Shown here piece after piece: positions 16,162 through 22,854 of a stretch of 64,000 nucleotides of DNA (positions are counted from its first letter, which is position 1; each line of letters opens with the position of its first letter). Source of the stretch: Alistipes sp. (lineage in GTDB: Bacteria > Bacteroidota > Bacteroidia > Bacteroidales > Rikenellaceae); assembly GCA_017399485.1 (NCBI GenBank), contig JAFQCA010000025.1, positions 1-64,000 of the forward strand, in the 5' to 3' direction. The notes below the pieces were generated by a model. It was not told the origin of the DNA and made no database searches. It saw only the letters and a list, made by a program, of their open reading frames with translations. Both the position numbers and the translations under genes were made by a program.

Positions 16162-17898
16162 ATGAGTAACGTAAACAATGTCGAGAGTGTAGAGCCCAAG
16201 GAGCGTCTTAACTTCTTGGAGGAGATTATAGAGGAGTCGATGGCTAAAGGCGAAAAAAAGGTGCAAACCCGTTTCCCGCCCGAGCCTAACGGCTATTTGC
16301 ATATTGGTCACGCCAAGGCTATCTGTTTGGACTTTGGTGTCGCGGCTAAATATGGTGGTGTATGTAATCTTCGCTTTGATGATACCAACCCTACAAAGGA
16401 GGATATGGAGTATGTTGAGGCTATCAAGGAGGATATCCAATGGCTCGGCTTCCAATGGGGTAATGAGTATTACGCCTCTGATTACTTCCAGCAGTTGTGG
16501 GATTTCGCTATCCGTCTTATCAAGGCAGGCAAGGCATATATCGATGAGCAGACATCGGAGGAGATTGCTGCGCAGAAGGGTACTCCCACTCAAGCAGGTA
16601 CAGAGAGCCCCTATCGTAACCGCCCCATAGAGGAGAGCCTCGCGTTGTTTGAGAAGATGAATGCAGGCGAGATTGAGGAGGGTAAGATGGTACTTCGTGC
16701 CAAGATTGATATGGCAAGCCCGAATATGCACTTCCGTGACCCGATTATCTATCGTGTTGTAAAGCACGCCCACCATCGTACAGGCGAAAAGTGGAAGGCT
16801 TATCCGATGTATGATTTCGCGCACGGTCAGAGCGATTATTTCGAGGGCGTGACACACTCGTTGTGTACTTTGGAGTTTGTGCCTCACCGCCCGCTTTACG
16901 ATTTGTTTGTCGATTGGGTTAAGGATGGTGTTGATGCAAGCACCTATCGCCCACGTCAGTATGAGTTCAACAAGTTGAATCTTAACTATACTTTGATGAG
17001 TAAGCGTAACCTGCTCATCTTGGTTAAGGAGGGCTTGGTGAATGGTTGGGATGACCCTCGTATGCCGACTCTGTGTGCATTCCGTCGTCGTGGTTATTCT
17101 CCTGAGTCAATCCGCAATTTCGTAGATAAGATTGGTTACACAACATACGATGCGTTGAACGACTTTGCTCTGTTGGAGAGCGCAGTGCGTGATGACCTCA
17201 ATAAGCGAGCAACCCGTGTAAGCGCTGTTCTTAACCCTGTGAAACTCGTGATTACCAACTATCCTGAGGGGCAGGTTGAGGCTATGGAGGCCGTAAACAA
17301 CCCCGAGGACCCCGAATCAGGTACACATACCATAGAGTTCAGCCGCGAGTTGTGGATGGAGCGTGATGACTTTATGGAGGATGCTCCGAAGAAGTATTTC
17401 CGTATGACACCGGGTCAGGAGGTACGTTTGAAGAATGCCTACATCGTTAAGTGTACGGGCTGCGAGAAGGACGAGAACGGCAATGTAACTACGGTATATG
17501 CCGAGTACGACCCCGACACAAAGACAGGTATGCCGGGTAGCAACCGCAAGGTGAAGGGTACTCTGCATTGGGTAAGTTGCGACCACTGCATCAAGGCCGA
17601 AGTGCGCTTGTATGACCGTCTGTGGAAGGTGGAGAATCCTCGTGACGAGATGGCTGCTATCCGCAAGGAGCAGGGCTGCGAGGCACTTGACGCAATGAAG
17701 CAGATGATTAATGAGGATTCATTGAAGGTACTTTCGGAGTGCTACGTTGAGAAGTATCTGGCCGACGCCAAGCCGCTTGATTACTTGCAGTTCCAGCGCA
17801 TCGGTTACTTCAATGTCGATAAGGATTCTACTGCGGACCACCTTGTCTTTAACCGTACGGTAACGCTTAAGGATTCGTGGGCAAAGATGAATAAGTAA
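16162..17898 (+). CDS. glnS: Glutaminyl-tRNA synthetase, 578 aa
   Basis: Class I synthetase that charges tRNA-Gln. The HIGH motif is in RFPPEPNGYLHIGHAKAICLDF, and the KMSKR equivalent is TLMSKRNLLILV, the form found in GlnRS rather than bacterial GluRS. RFDDTNPTKEDMEYVEAI and YDFAHGQSDYFEGVTHSLCTLEF are typical of the GlnRS catalytic domain. The C-terminal half is the two-barrel anticodon-binding region. A CTGCEKDENG...SCDHC block in it could hold a loose metal or disulfide pair. Length matches bacterial GlnRS. A strong terminator follows. Confidence 0.95.
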   Translation: MSNVNNVESVEPKERLNFLEEIIEESMAKGEKKVQTRFPPEPNGYLHIGHAKAICLDFGVAAKYGGVCNLRFDDTNPTKEDMEYVEAIKEDIQWLGFQWGNEYYASDYFQQLWDFAIRLIKAGKAYIDEQTSEEIAAQKGTPTQAGTESPYRNRPIEESLALFEKMNAGEIEEGKMVLRAKIDMASPNMHFRDPIIYRVVKHAHHRTGEKWKAYPMYDFAHGQSDYFEGVTHSLCTLEFVPHRPLYDLFVDWVKDGVDASTYRPRQYEFNKLNLNYTLMSKRNLLILVKEGLVNGWDDPRMPTLCAFRRRGYSPESIRNFVDKIGYTTYDALNDFALLESAVRDDLNKRATRVSAVLNPVKLVITNYPEGQVEAMEAVNNPEDPESGTHTIEFSRELWMERDDFMEDAPKKYFRMTPGQEVRLKNAYIVKCTGCEKDENGNVTTVYAEYDPDTKTGMPGSNRKVKGTLHWVSCDHCIKAEVRLYDRLWKVENPRDEMAAIRKEQGCEALDAMKQMINEDSLKVLSECYVEKYLADAKPLDYLQFQRIGYFNVDKDSTADHLVFNRTVTLKDSWAKMNK

Positions 17899-17906
17899 TT
17901 TATTCC

Positions 17907-17959
17907 TTATAAGTAAAATCCCCGCTACGCATTGCGCGTGGCGGGGATTTTACTTATAA
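17907..17959. terminator. Bidirectional terminator, 19-bp perfect inverted repeat
   Basis: TTATAAGTAAAATCCCCGC (17907-17925) is perfectly repeated in inverse at 17941-17959, with an inner ACGC/GCGT. The A/T-rich outer ends give a U-tract in both directions. It ends glnS and the convergent lipoprotein gene. Confidence 0.9.
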
Positions 17960-17964
17960 TTCAT

Positions 17965-18693
17965 TTATTCCTTAAATTCTGCAAATTTTTGCAATAAAGA
18001 TTCGTCTAACATAATGTTGTCAACGTTACATCTTGTATTACTAGAGTATGGGAAGTACATAACTTGGTATAATTTATATCCGCTCATTTTTGACATTACC
18101 ACAGCCATTGTAATAGTTTCTTTGGAATGACCATTTACAAACATATATAAACCATCTTCCTCCCCTAATGTCCAATATCGCTCTAATAAAAATTTCATTG
18201 TTTCTATAGCGTAATCTTGATTAATAATTGCAGTGCTGCTTTGTATTTTATTATTTTTGAAAATATACATGTCGGCAATATGCACATTATCATCGTAAGC
18301 ATATGCTATTCCGCTATCTGTTTCAGAATCAGGCTCTCCATACATTGAGATAATTTGACTCCTTGTTTTTGTAAAGTCTTTGCAAGGTTCTGTAAAAGTG
18401 TTATATTTTTTATTCACAGTAACCTCTACTTTGGCATTACCTTGGTCTGAATAGACATCAATTATAGTTGTGCCTATTGTCATTGCTGTAACTTCTCCCG
18501 TTGTTTCATTTACTATGGCAATATAAGGGTTTTGTGATTCGAACGTTACATTTGTTCCATTTGTTGTGGTTATTAAATGCGTATCCCCCGAATATAAAGA
18601 AACAGATGTAGTATTAACCATAAGTTTTGGTTCATCTTTAGAGCACGAGAATAATATTGTACTTAACAATATTAAACATAAAATTTTTTTCAT
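17965..18693 (-). CDS. Lipoprotein with N-terminal bacterial Ig-like domain, 242 aa
   Basis: A signal peptide ending LFSC (Cys17) followed by SKDEP, resembling the acidic lipoprotein export signal of surface lipoproteins in this phylum. Residues about 25-95 match a Big_2-like domain (VNTTSVSLYSGDTHLITTT, ITTGEVTAMTIGTTIIDVYS-type ending). Residues 100-242 are an unrecognised alpha/beta region with a conserved-looking ISMYGEPDSET start. Base composition is more AT-rich than neighbouring housekeeping genes. It has no clear promoter of its own, and the rod RNA 2 unit lies immediately upstream on the same strand. Confidence 0.82.
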   Translation of the reverse strand: MKKILCLILLSTILFSCSKDEPKLMVNTTSVSLYSGDTHLITTTNGTNVTFESQNPYIAIVNETTGEVTAMTIGTTIIDVYSDQGNAKVEVTVNKKYNTFTEPCKDFTKTRSQIISMYGEPDSETDSGIAYAYDDNVHIADMYIFKNNKIQSSTAIINQDYAIETMKFLLERYWTLGEEDGLYMFVNGHSKETITMAVVMSKMSGYKLYQVMYFPYSSNTRCNVDNIMLDESLLQKFAEFKE

Positions 18694-18753
18694 AGTTGTA
18701 AATATTTAAGTTAAACAATAAGTTTCTGCCAGCAGATGGCAACCGTTTAACTC

Positions 18754-18808
18754 AAAAAAAAGAAACGTGGGTACTGTCTTTTGTGAAGAAGGGACGACCA
18801 AGTACCCA
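18754..18808 (-). terminator. Intrinsic terminator at the end of rod RNA 2
   Basis: TGGGTACT (plus 18768-18775) pairs with AGTACCCA (18801-18808). On the minus strand the hairpin is followed by CG, a TTTC run and eight T (18761-18754). The 25-base loop contains the 3' strands of the rod. Confidence 0.65.
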
Positions 18809-18948
18809 TACAAATCAAGACACACCCACGCCATAAGGCGTGAGCATTTAATGTGCCTATTGTTGATTTGTTCGTTAAATTTTGGTCGTTTTACTTCACA
18901 AAACAATAGCCTAAATGCCACCAATACAAGACTACCTATCCGATAGCC
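18754..18948 (-). ncRNA. Rod-shaped structured RNA candidate 2 with terminator
   Basis: About 195 bases from its own promoter to an intrinsic terminator. Nested helices are 18779-18788 with 18894-18903 (10 bp), 18794-18800 with 18883-18889 (7 bp), 18810-18818 with 18863-18871 (9 bp), and an apical hairpin 18827-18832 / 18837-18842. Outer stem, small internal loop, 7-bp stem, central bubble, then apical arm is the same order as in rod RNA 1. The 5' bubble strand shares TTTnnCGAACA with it. A terminator hairpin (18775-18768 with 18808-18801, then eight U) uses bubble and flanking bases, so rod and terminator may exclude each other. It could be a trans-acting 6S-like RNA or an attenuating leader for the lipoprotein gene. 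Confidence 0.6.
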
Positions 18949-18953
18949 TATTA

Positions 18954-18983
18954 CAAAGATAGCGATATTTTTTGTAATTCAAA
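18954..18983 (-). promoter_or_regulatory. Promoter of rod RNA 2 with repeated -33 elements
   Basis: Minus-strand TTTG (18983-18980), 18 bases, TATCTTTG (18961-18954). The -33 element lies in a threefold 9-base tandem repeat of TTTTGAATT (about 18977-19001), so further TTTG copies recur every nine bases upstream. Confidence 0.65.
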
Positions 18984-19024
18984 ATTCAAAATTCAAAATT
19001 GATTTCTTATTTATTGAAAAACAA

Positions 19025-19047
19025 ACTCCCTCTTTTGGGGAGGGAGT
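19025..19047 (-). terminator. Terminator of the esterase gene
   Basis: ACTCCCTC / GAGGGAGT inverted repeat; on the minus strand followed by TTGTTTTTC. It begins 26 bases past the esterase stop. Confidence 0.65.
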
Positions 19048-19072
19048 CAGAAATCTCGTTCTATTGTTAGTA

Positions 19073-20161
19073 TTACTTGAAAAGTCTTGGGGCAAGGTTG
19101 TGCAGGTCGTGGCGCCAAACGTGCCAACTATGACCTCCCGACATCTCGCTGAATTCATATTTGATGCCGCACTTGTCGAAGACCTTCAACATCTCCTTGC
19201 CGTTGTTGTAGGCAATGTCTTCGGGGCCGCCCTGCGTGAAGAGCAATAATTTGGCCGTTTTGTTGAGCGTTGCGGCTATCTCGTTCAAGCGCTTCTCGCC
19301 ATTGGCATACATCTCGCGGTTGTTGGCAAACCATCCCGAACTCATCACGTTGATGTAACCAAACATATCGGGGTAGGCCATAAACGACTCCATAGTCTCC
19401 AAACCGCCCATCGAGAGGCCTGCCAAAGCACGATTGGCGGCATCGGTCTTGGTACAGTAGTTCTTTTGAATATAAGGTATAATATCCTTTACCAACTCGT
19501 CGGCAAACTTATCGGTGGGCATACTGCCGTCGGGCATAACGACAATCATTCGCACCATCTTACCTTCAGCCAGCAGATTGTCGAGAATGTTCCCCGCACG
19601 ACCAACACCGGGCCAAGATGCATCGTTGTCGCCTCCGCCGTGAATAAGATATAATACGGGGAGTTTCTCTTTTGAGGCGTTGTAACCTTCGGGAGTCCAG
19701 ATGTGCATACGGCGCGTGGTGTTCATCGTAGAGGATTTGTAGTAAACCTGTGCTACGGCACCGTGAGGAACATCTTTCTGCGCCCAGAAGGGTTGCTCGC
19801 TGCTCTTGACAATCTCGACTACGGGGCGAATCTCGTTAAGACGCTGATACTTTGGGTCGAAGACCTGTACGCCATCAATCGTAAATGCATAGCGGAAAGC
19901 GCCTTCCCCGACCTGCTCTTTCGGTAGAGTCGCGCTCCAGACGCCCTTGTCATCTTTTGCGAACTTTGCGCCAAAGGCCATAATGTCACCCGTTAGGCCT
20001 ACGCGTTGCGCTGTGGGTGCGAAGATGCGGAATGTTACGCTGCCGTCGGCATTTACCTCTACGGATTTCAGGTTGGCATTGGGGGATGGGTTGCGGCGTT
20101 GTTGCGCGTTTAGCGTGACGCACGCAAGTAGAAATAGTGAAGCGATAAGAATCTTTTTCAT
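19073..20161 (-). CDS. Secreted carbohydrate esterase (CE1/feruloyl esterase-like), 362 aa
   Basis: Exported alpha/beta-hydrolase. Residues 1-19 are a signal peptide (ACVTLNA). Residues about 30-125 form an early-set/CBM48-like beta domain (VTFRIFAPTAQRVGLTGDIMAFG). The catalytic domain follows, with VLYLIHGGGDNDASWPG, the nucleophile Ser in LAGLSMGGLETM, and the His in SGGHSWHVWRHDL near the C-terminus; an acidic residue lies in LFTQGGPED. This layout is common in gut Bacteroidales esterases that de-esterify plant or host glycans. It has its own promoter and terminator, divergent from tRNA-Val. The exact ester substrate is unknown. Confidence 0.88.
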   Translation of the reverse strand: MKKILIASLFLLACVTLNAQQRRNPSPNANLKSVEVNADGSVTFRIFAPTAQRVGLTGDIMAFGAKFAKDDKGVWSATLPKEQVGEGAFRYAFTIDGVQVFDPKYQRLNEIRPVVEIVKSSEQPFWAQKDVPHGAVAQVYYKSSTMNTTRRMHIWTPEGYNASKEKLPVLYLIHGGGDNDASWPGVGRAGNILDNLLAEGKMVRMIVVMPDGSMPTDKFADELVKDIIPYIQKNYCTKTDAANRALAGLSMGGLETMESFMAYPDMFGYINVMSSGWFANNREMYANGEKRLNEIAATLNKTAKLLLFTQGGPEDIAYNNGKEMLKVFDKCGIKYEFSEMSGGHSWHVWRHDLHNLAPRLFK

Positions 20162-20218
20162 AGGTTATATGTTTATTAATTATAGTTCGGGTTATGCGAT
20201 TTGAAATATCGCTGAAGA

Positions 20219-20226
20219 CAAATATA
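20219..20226 (-). promoter_or_regulatory. -7 box TATATTTG of the esterase gene
   Basis: Minus-strand TATATTTG, 57 bases before the ATG at 20161. Divergent from the tRNA promoter. Confidence 0.55.
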
Positions 20227-20236
20227 GTGAAAATAA

Positions 20237-20267
20237 TTTGTTAATTTACTTTTTTGAGTTATATTTG
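20237..20267 (+). promoter_or_regulatory. Promoter of tRNA-Val
   Basis: TTTG (20237-20240), 19 bases, TATATTTG (20260-20267), 20 bases before the mature tRNA 5' end. Full consensus match. Confidence 0.85.
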
Positions 20268-20287
20268 CACCCGCAATCGAGCAATTA

Positions 20288-20362
20288 GGGAGTTTAGCTC
20301 AGCTGGTTCAGAGCATCTGCCTTACAAGCAGAGGGTCGGCGGTTCGAATCCGTCAACTCCCA
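20288..20362 (+). tRNA. tRNA-Val (anticodon UAC)
   Basis: The 75-base cloverleaf closes with GGGAGTT / AACTCCC acceptor arms. The D-arm is AGCTCAGCTGGTTCAGAGC. The anticodon stem TCTGC/GCAGA encloses the loop CTTACAA with anticodon TAC, and the T-loop is GGTTCGAATCC. CCA is not encoded: ACA follows the acceptor. The 3' strand of the acceptor is the start of a 25-bp inverted repeat that runs into the terminator. Confidence 0.96.
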
Positions 20363-20410
20363 CAAAAGGGAAAGGACACCAATGCGGTGTCCTTTTCCTT
20401 TTGTGGGAGT
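20356..20410 (+). terminator. tRNA-Val terminator: 25-bp inverted repeat including the acceptor 3' strand
   Basis: Bases 20356-20380 pair with 20386-20410 over 25 positions with a single G-U and a five-base loop (AATGC). The core AAAGGACACC / GGTGTCCTTT followed by T-runs works as an intrinsic terminator. The outer seven pairs use the tRNA acceptor bases ACTCCCA. Confidence 0.7.
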
Positions 20411-20735
20411 ATCTCCCAACTATATTCACATTCCCTCCCCCAGCCCCTCCCTTTGTCAAAGGGAGGGGAGCCGATTTTAAGTGCCCCGCGGCGAGCGCAA
20501 TGGAAAGTGCGTGCGGTATGAGGTGGTTGGTGAATAAAGCACGGTCAATCCTTCAAAAGAAAAGGACACCAATGCGATGTCCTTTTTTGTGTGGGAGTAT
20601 CTCCCAACTATATTTACATTCTCTCCTCCAGCCCCTCCCTTTGGGAAAGGGAGAGGTGAGATTTGTCAATTAATAGTAGATTATAGTTCGGTGTCCTTTT
20701 TTCGTGTGGGAGTATCTCTCGACTATATTTACTTT
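20383..20735. repeat. Three degenerate copies of the tRNA terminator/flank
   Basis: A unit (GTGTCCTTTT, then TGTGGGAGTATCTCCCAACTATATT, given here in parts: GTGGGAGTATCTCCC and AACTATATT) occurs at about 20384-20430, 20574-20617 and 20689-20731, the last with slight change (CTCTCGACT). The first two are also followed by a CAGCCCCTCCCTTTG / AAAGGGAG palindrome (20438-20468, 20628-20655). A second complete hairpin AAAAGGACAC / GATGTCCTTTT lies at 20560-20587. No gene is seen in 20363-20750. Confidence 0.65.
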
Positions 20736-20750
20736 AGTTCAATTTGAGTT

Positions 20751-22811
20751 TTATTTTGCCGTGTATTGCAACATCAGCGAACCAAGAGGTTGAGCAATGT
20801 AGAGCGTAAGACCTTCGGCAAGTTGTTGTCCTGTAGCCTCGCTTGTCGTACCGTCATTGTCGTTACGGATAATGTAGGTTTGGTCGTGGGTTAGCCCTTT
20901 AAGTTGGACGGTTATCTTGTCTTGGCCATTTTGGCTACGACGAAAAGCCATTATAATGCCCGAATTGTCCGATGGGCGATTGAGTTGATATGCCAGCCAG
21001 ACATTATCAGCCGTAAGGTCATTAACGCCTGTTAGAGGGTAGTAATCTTCCATATAATATGGGCGCAACTCCTTGAATTGCTTTATCGAACGCTGCATAT
21101 CGGATAGTGAGCCATTGCGTGAGGCAACCTCCCAATTTGTTACCATAGCGCTGCTCATACTTGAACGGAAATTGTAGTGGTCTCCTCCATATACACCAGT
21201 GCCGTGTAGAGGCAAGAAGAAATTTAGAGCATAGGTGTGGCATTGATAGCCGTTCACTTCTCCATAGTGGTAGTCGGTACGCCATAATGGCAGGCTGCGG
21301 CTCATAGTTTCCAAGTCGAGACGACGACCACCCGATGCACAGTTGTCGATAATCATATTGGGAAAACGTTCCAAAAGATAATCCCAATAGGCGTAGAGGC
21401 CCTCAATGTGGCGAATCTCGCTTATGCCAATACGGTTGGGAGTGTCGTGTGCCTCCCAATAGCCGTTTATTGGCATATTGAAGTCCTGACGGTAGTAATC
21501 AATACCATTCTCTTCAATGAAATCACCAATGTATTTGCACAACCAATTGAGAGCATCTTTGTTGCCGAGATTAAATAGCATATTATCGCCTCCGCTGGGC
21601 AGAGAGAGTAGCCATTCGGGATGCTCTCGGGCGAATTGTGTGCCTTTGTAAACGCGCTCGGGCTCAAACCATACCATAAATTTTGCTCCAATCTTGTGTG
21701 CAGCATCTGATATGGGCTTTAGTCCATTAGGGAAACGCTCCTTGTCAACGGTCCAATTGCCGACTTGATTATACCAATTGCGACCTTCGAAGTTTGGCCC
21801 TCCACTGCCTGTGTACCAACCCGCGTCTAACCAAAAGACTTCAGGCGTAATATTAAATTGTTTATGGCGATTAATGAGTGCTATGGCATAATCTTCGGTC
21901 AAACATCCATACTCGTTACAGGGCGTGGGGTCTCCCCAATCAAAACCTCCGCAAAGAGGAGCGTGGGCATAGGCGTTATCAACTTTGTGAGTATGATGAG
22001 CAAGCATAAAACGACGGAAAGAGTTGTTTCCAATCATAAAGTCCTCGCCGTGCCAGAATAACATAGCAATACGAGGTGTGCGGATGGTTTCACCGGGCAA
22101 TAGGTGTAAATCCATCTTGTTCATACCAGAGTGCAGCATTAGACTCTTCTCGTCAATGCGATTCAAAGATGCATACCATTCGCCTGTCCAGCCTATGGCT
22201 ACAACTGCACCTGTATTGTCGGGAGAAATCACATTGAAGAAGGGAAATGCCGAAGTGTCTGACGAGCGTCCGTGTTCGGGCTTCATTAGAATGCCGTTTC
22301 CGATGTCAATAGGCTCTAACTTTGCCATAAAATCGGCTCTGGAGCCGTTGCTACCCTTGCAACTTAAGAGTTGATATGGCGCTTTTGATAGAGCCTGCAT
22401 CGTGTAGTCGAGGGCCTTGACTTGCTTTATCTGCGGAGTGTTCTGCTGTGAAGTATTTGTAAAGTGGATTACCCATTCTACGGCGTTGAACTCTTTGAAT
22501 CCATTTACCTCGCACTTTACCTCAAGCCCTGTTGTAGGGTCTGTATATGTGATAATATAGGCGATAATATTACTGTTGTCGCTCTGCTGTTTTTTGAGCG
22601 AGTGTTTCCATTTGCGGATAAAACCTGCTGAATTCTTTTCGTTATAAAGGAACGAGAATGGGGGCAGTTTACCCTTGCCAAACGATGTGGTAATCCATTT
22701 TTCGACATCTTGTGGCACAGTGATTTTCTGCGTGGCTTGTGCTGGCGCTTTTTCTGTAATGGTTGTCGCGAGTACTGCGGCCATAGCAAATAGAAAGAAT
22801 ATTTTTTTCAT
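20751..22811 (-). CDS. Alpha-galactosidase, GH36 family, 686 aa
   Basis: Exported glycoside hydrolase of clan GH-D. Signal peptide ends near residue 25 (KAPAQA). An N-terminal beta-sandwich (to about 280) precedes the TIM barrel with VFWLDAGWYTGSG, KFMVWFEPERV, YYRQDFN (nucleophile Asp), and DNCASGGRRLDLETMSRSLPLWRTD, whose final Asp is the acid/base. A C-terminal beta domain ends the protein. It removes terminal alpha-galactose in the usual case; alpha-N-acetylgalactosaminidase activity also occurs in GH36. Its start lies 43 bases after the GxGYxYP gene, so the two form an operon. Confidence 0.9.
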   Translation of the reverse strand: MKKIFFLFAMAAVLATTITEKAPAQATQKITVPQDVEKWITTSFGKGKLPPFSFLYNEKNSAGFIRKWKHSLKKQQSDNSNIIAYIITYTDPTTGLEVKCEVNGFKEFNAVEWVIHFTNTSQQNTPQIKQVKALDYTMQALSKAPYQLLSCKGSNGSRADFMAKLEPIDIGNGILMKPEHGRSSDTSAFPFFNVISPDNTGAVVAIGWTGEWYASLNRIDEKSLMLHSGMNKMDLHLLPGETIRTPRIAMLFWHGEDFMIGNNSFRRFMLAHHTHKVDNAYAHAPLCGGFDWGDPTPCNEYGCLTEDYAIALINRHKQFNITPEVFWLDAGWYTGSGGPNFEGRNWYNQVGNWTVDKERFPNGLKPISDAAHKIGAKFMVWFEPERVYKGTQFAREHPEWLLSLPSGGDNMLFNLGNKDALNWLCKYIGDFIEENGIDYYRQDFNMPINGYWEAHDTPNRIGISEIRHIEGLYAYWDYLLERFPNMIIDNCASGGRRLDLETMSRSLPLWRTDYHYGEVNGYQCHTYALNFFLPLHGTGVYGGDHYNFRSSMSSAMVTNWEVASRNGSLSDMQRSIKQFKELRPYYMEDYYPLTGVNDLTADNVWLAYQLNRPSDNSGIIMAFRRSQNGQDKITVQLKGLTHDQTYIIRNDNDGTTSEATGQQLAEGLTLYIAQPLGSLMLQYTAK

Positions 22812-22854
22812 AGCAGTTATTGATTTTTTAATTTTTCTTTAATGATAAAGTCCT

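Noticed and set aside
16030..16887. 285-codon open frame opposite glnS and the barrel gene
   Set aside because: Crosses two real genes on the other strand and has no recognisable domain.
18706..18924. 72-codon open frame on the minus strand
   Set aside because: It coincides with rod RNA 2 and crosses its terminator; base pairing explains the sequence better than coding.
20254..20673. 139-codon open frame on the plus strand
   Set aside because: It runs through tRNA-Val, its terminator and the repeat cluster; composition is that of repeats and no start signal fits.
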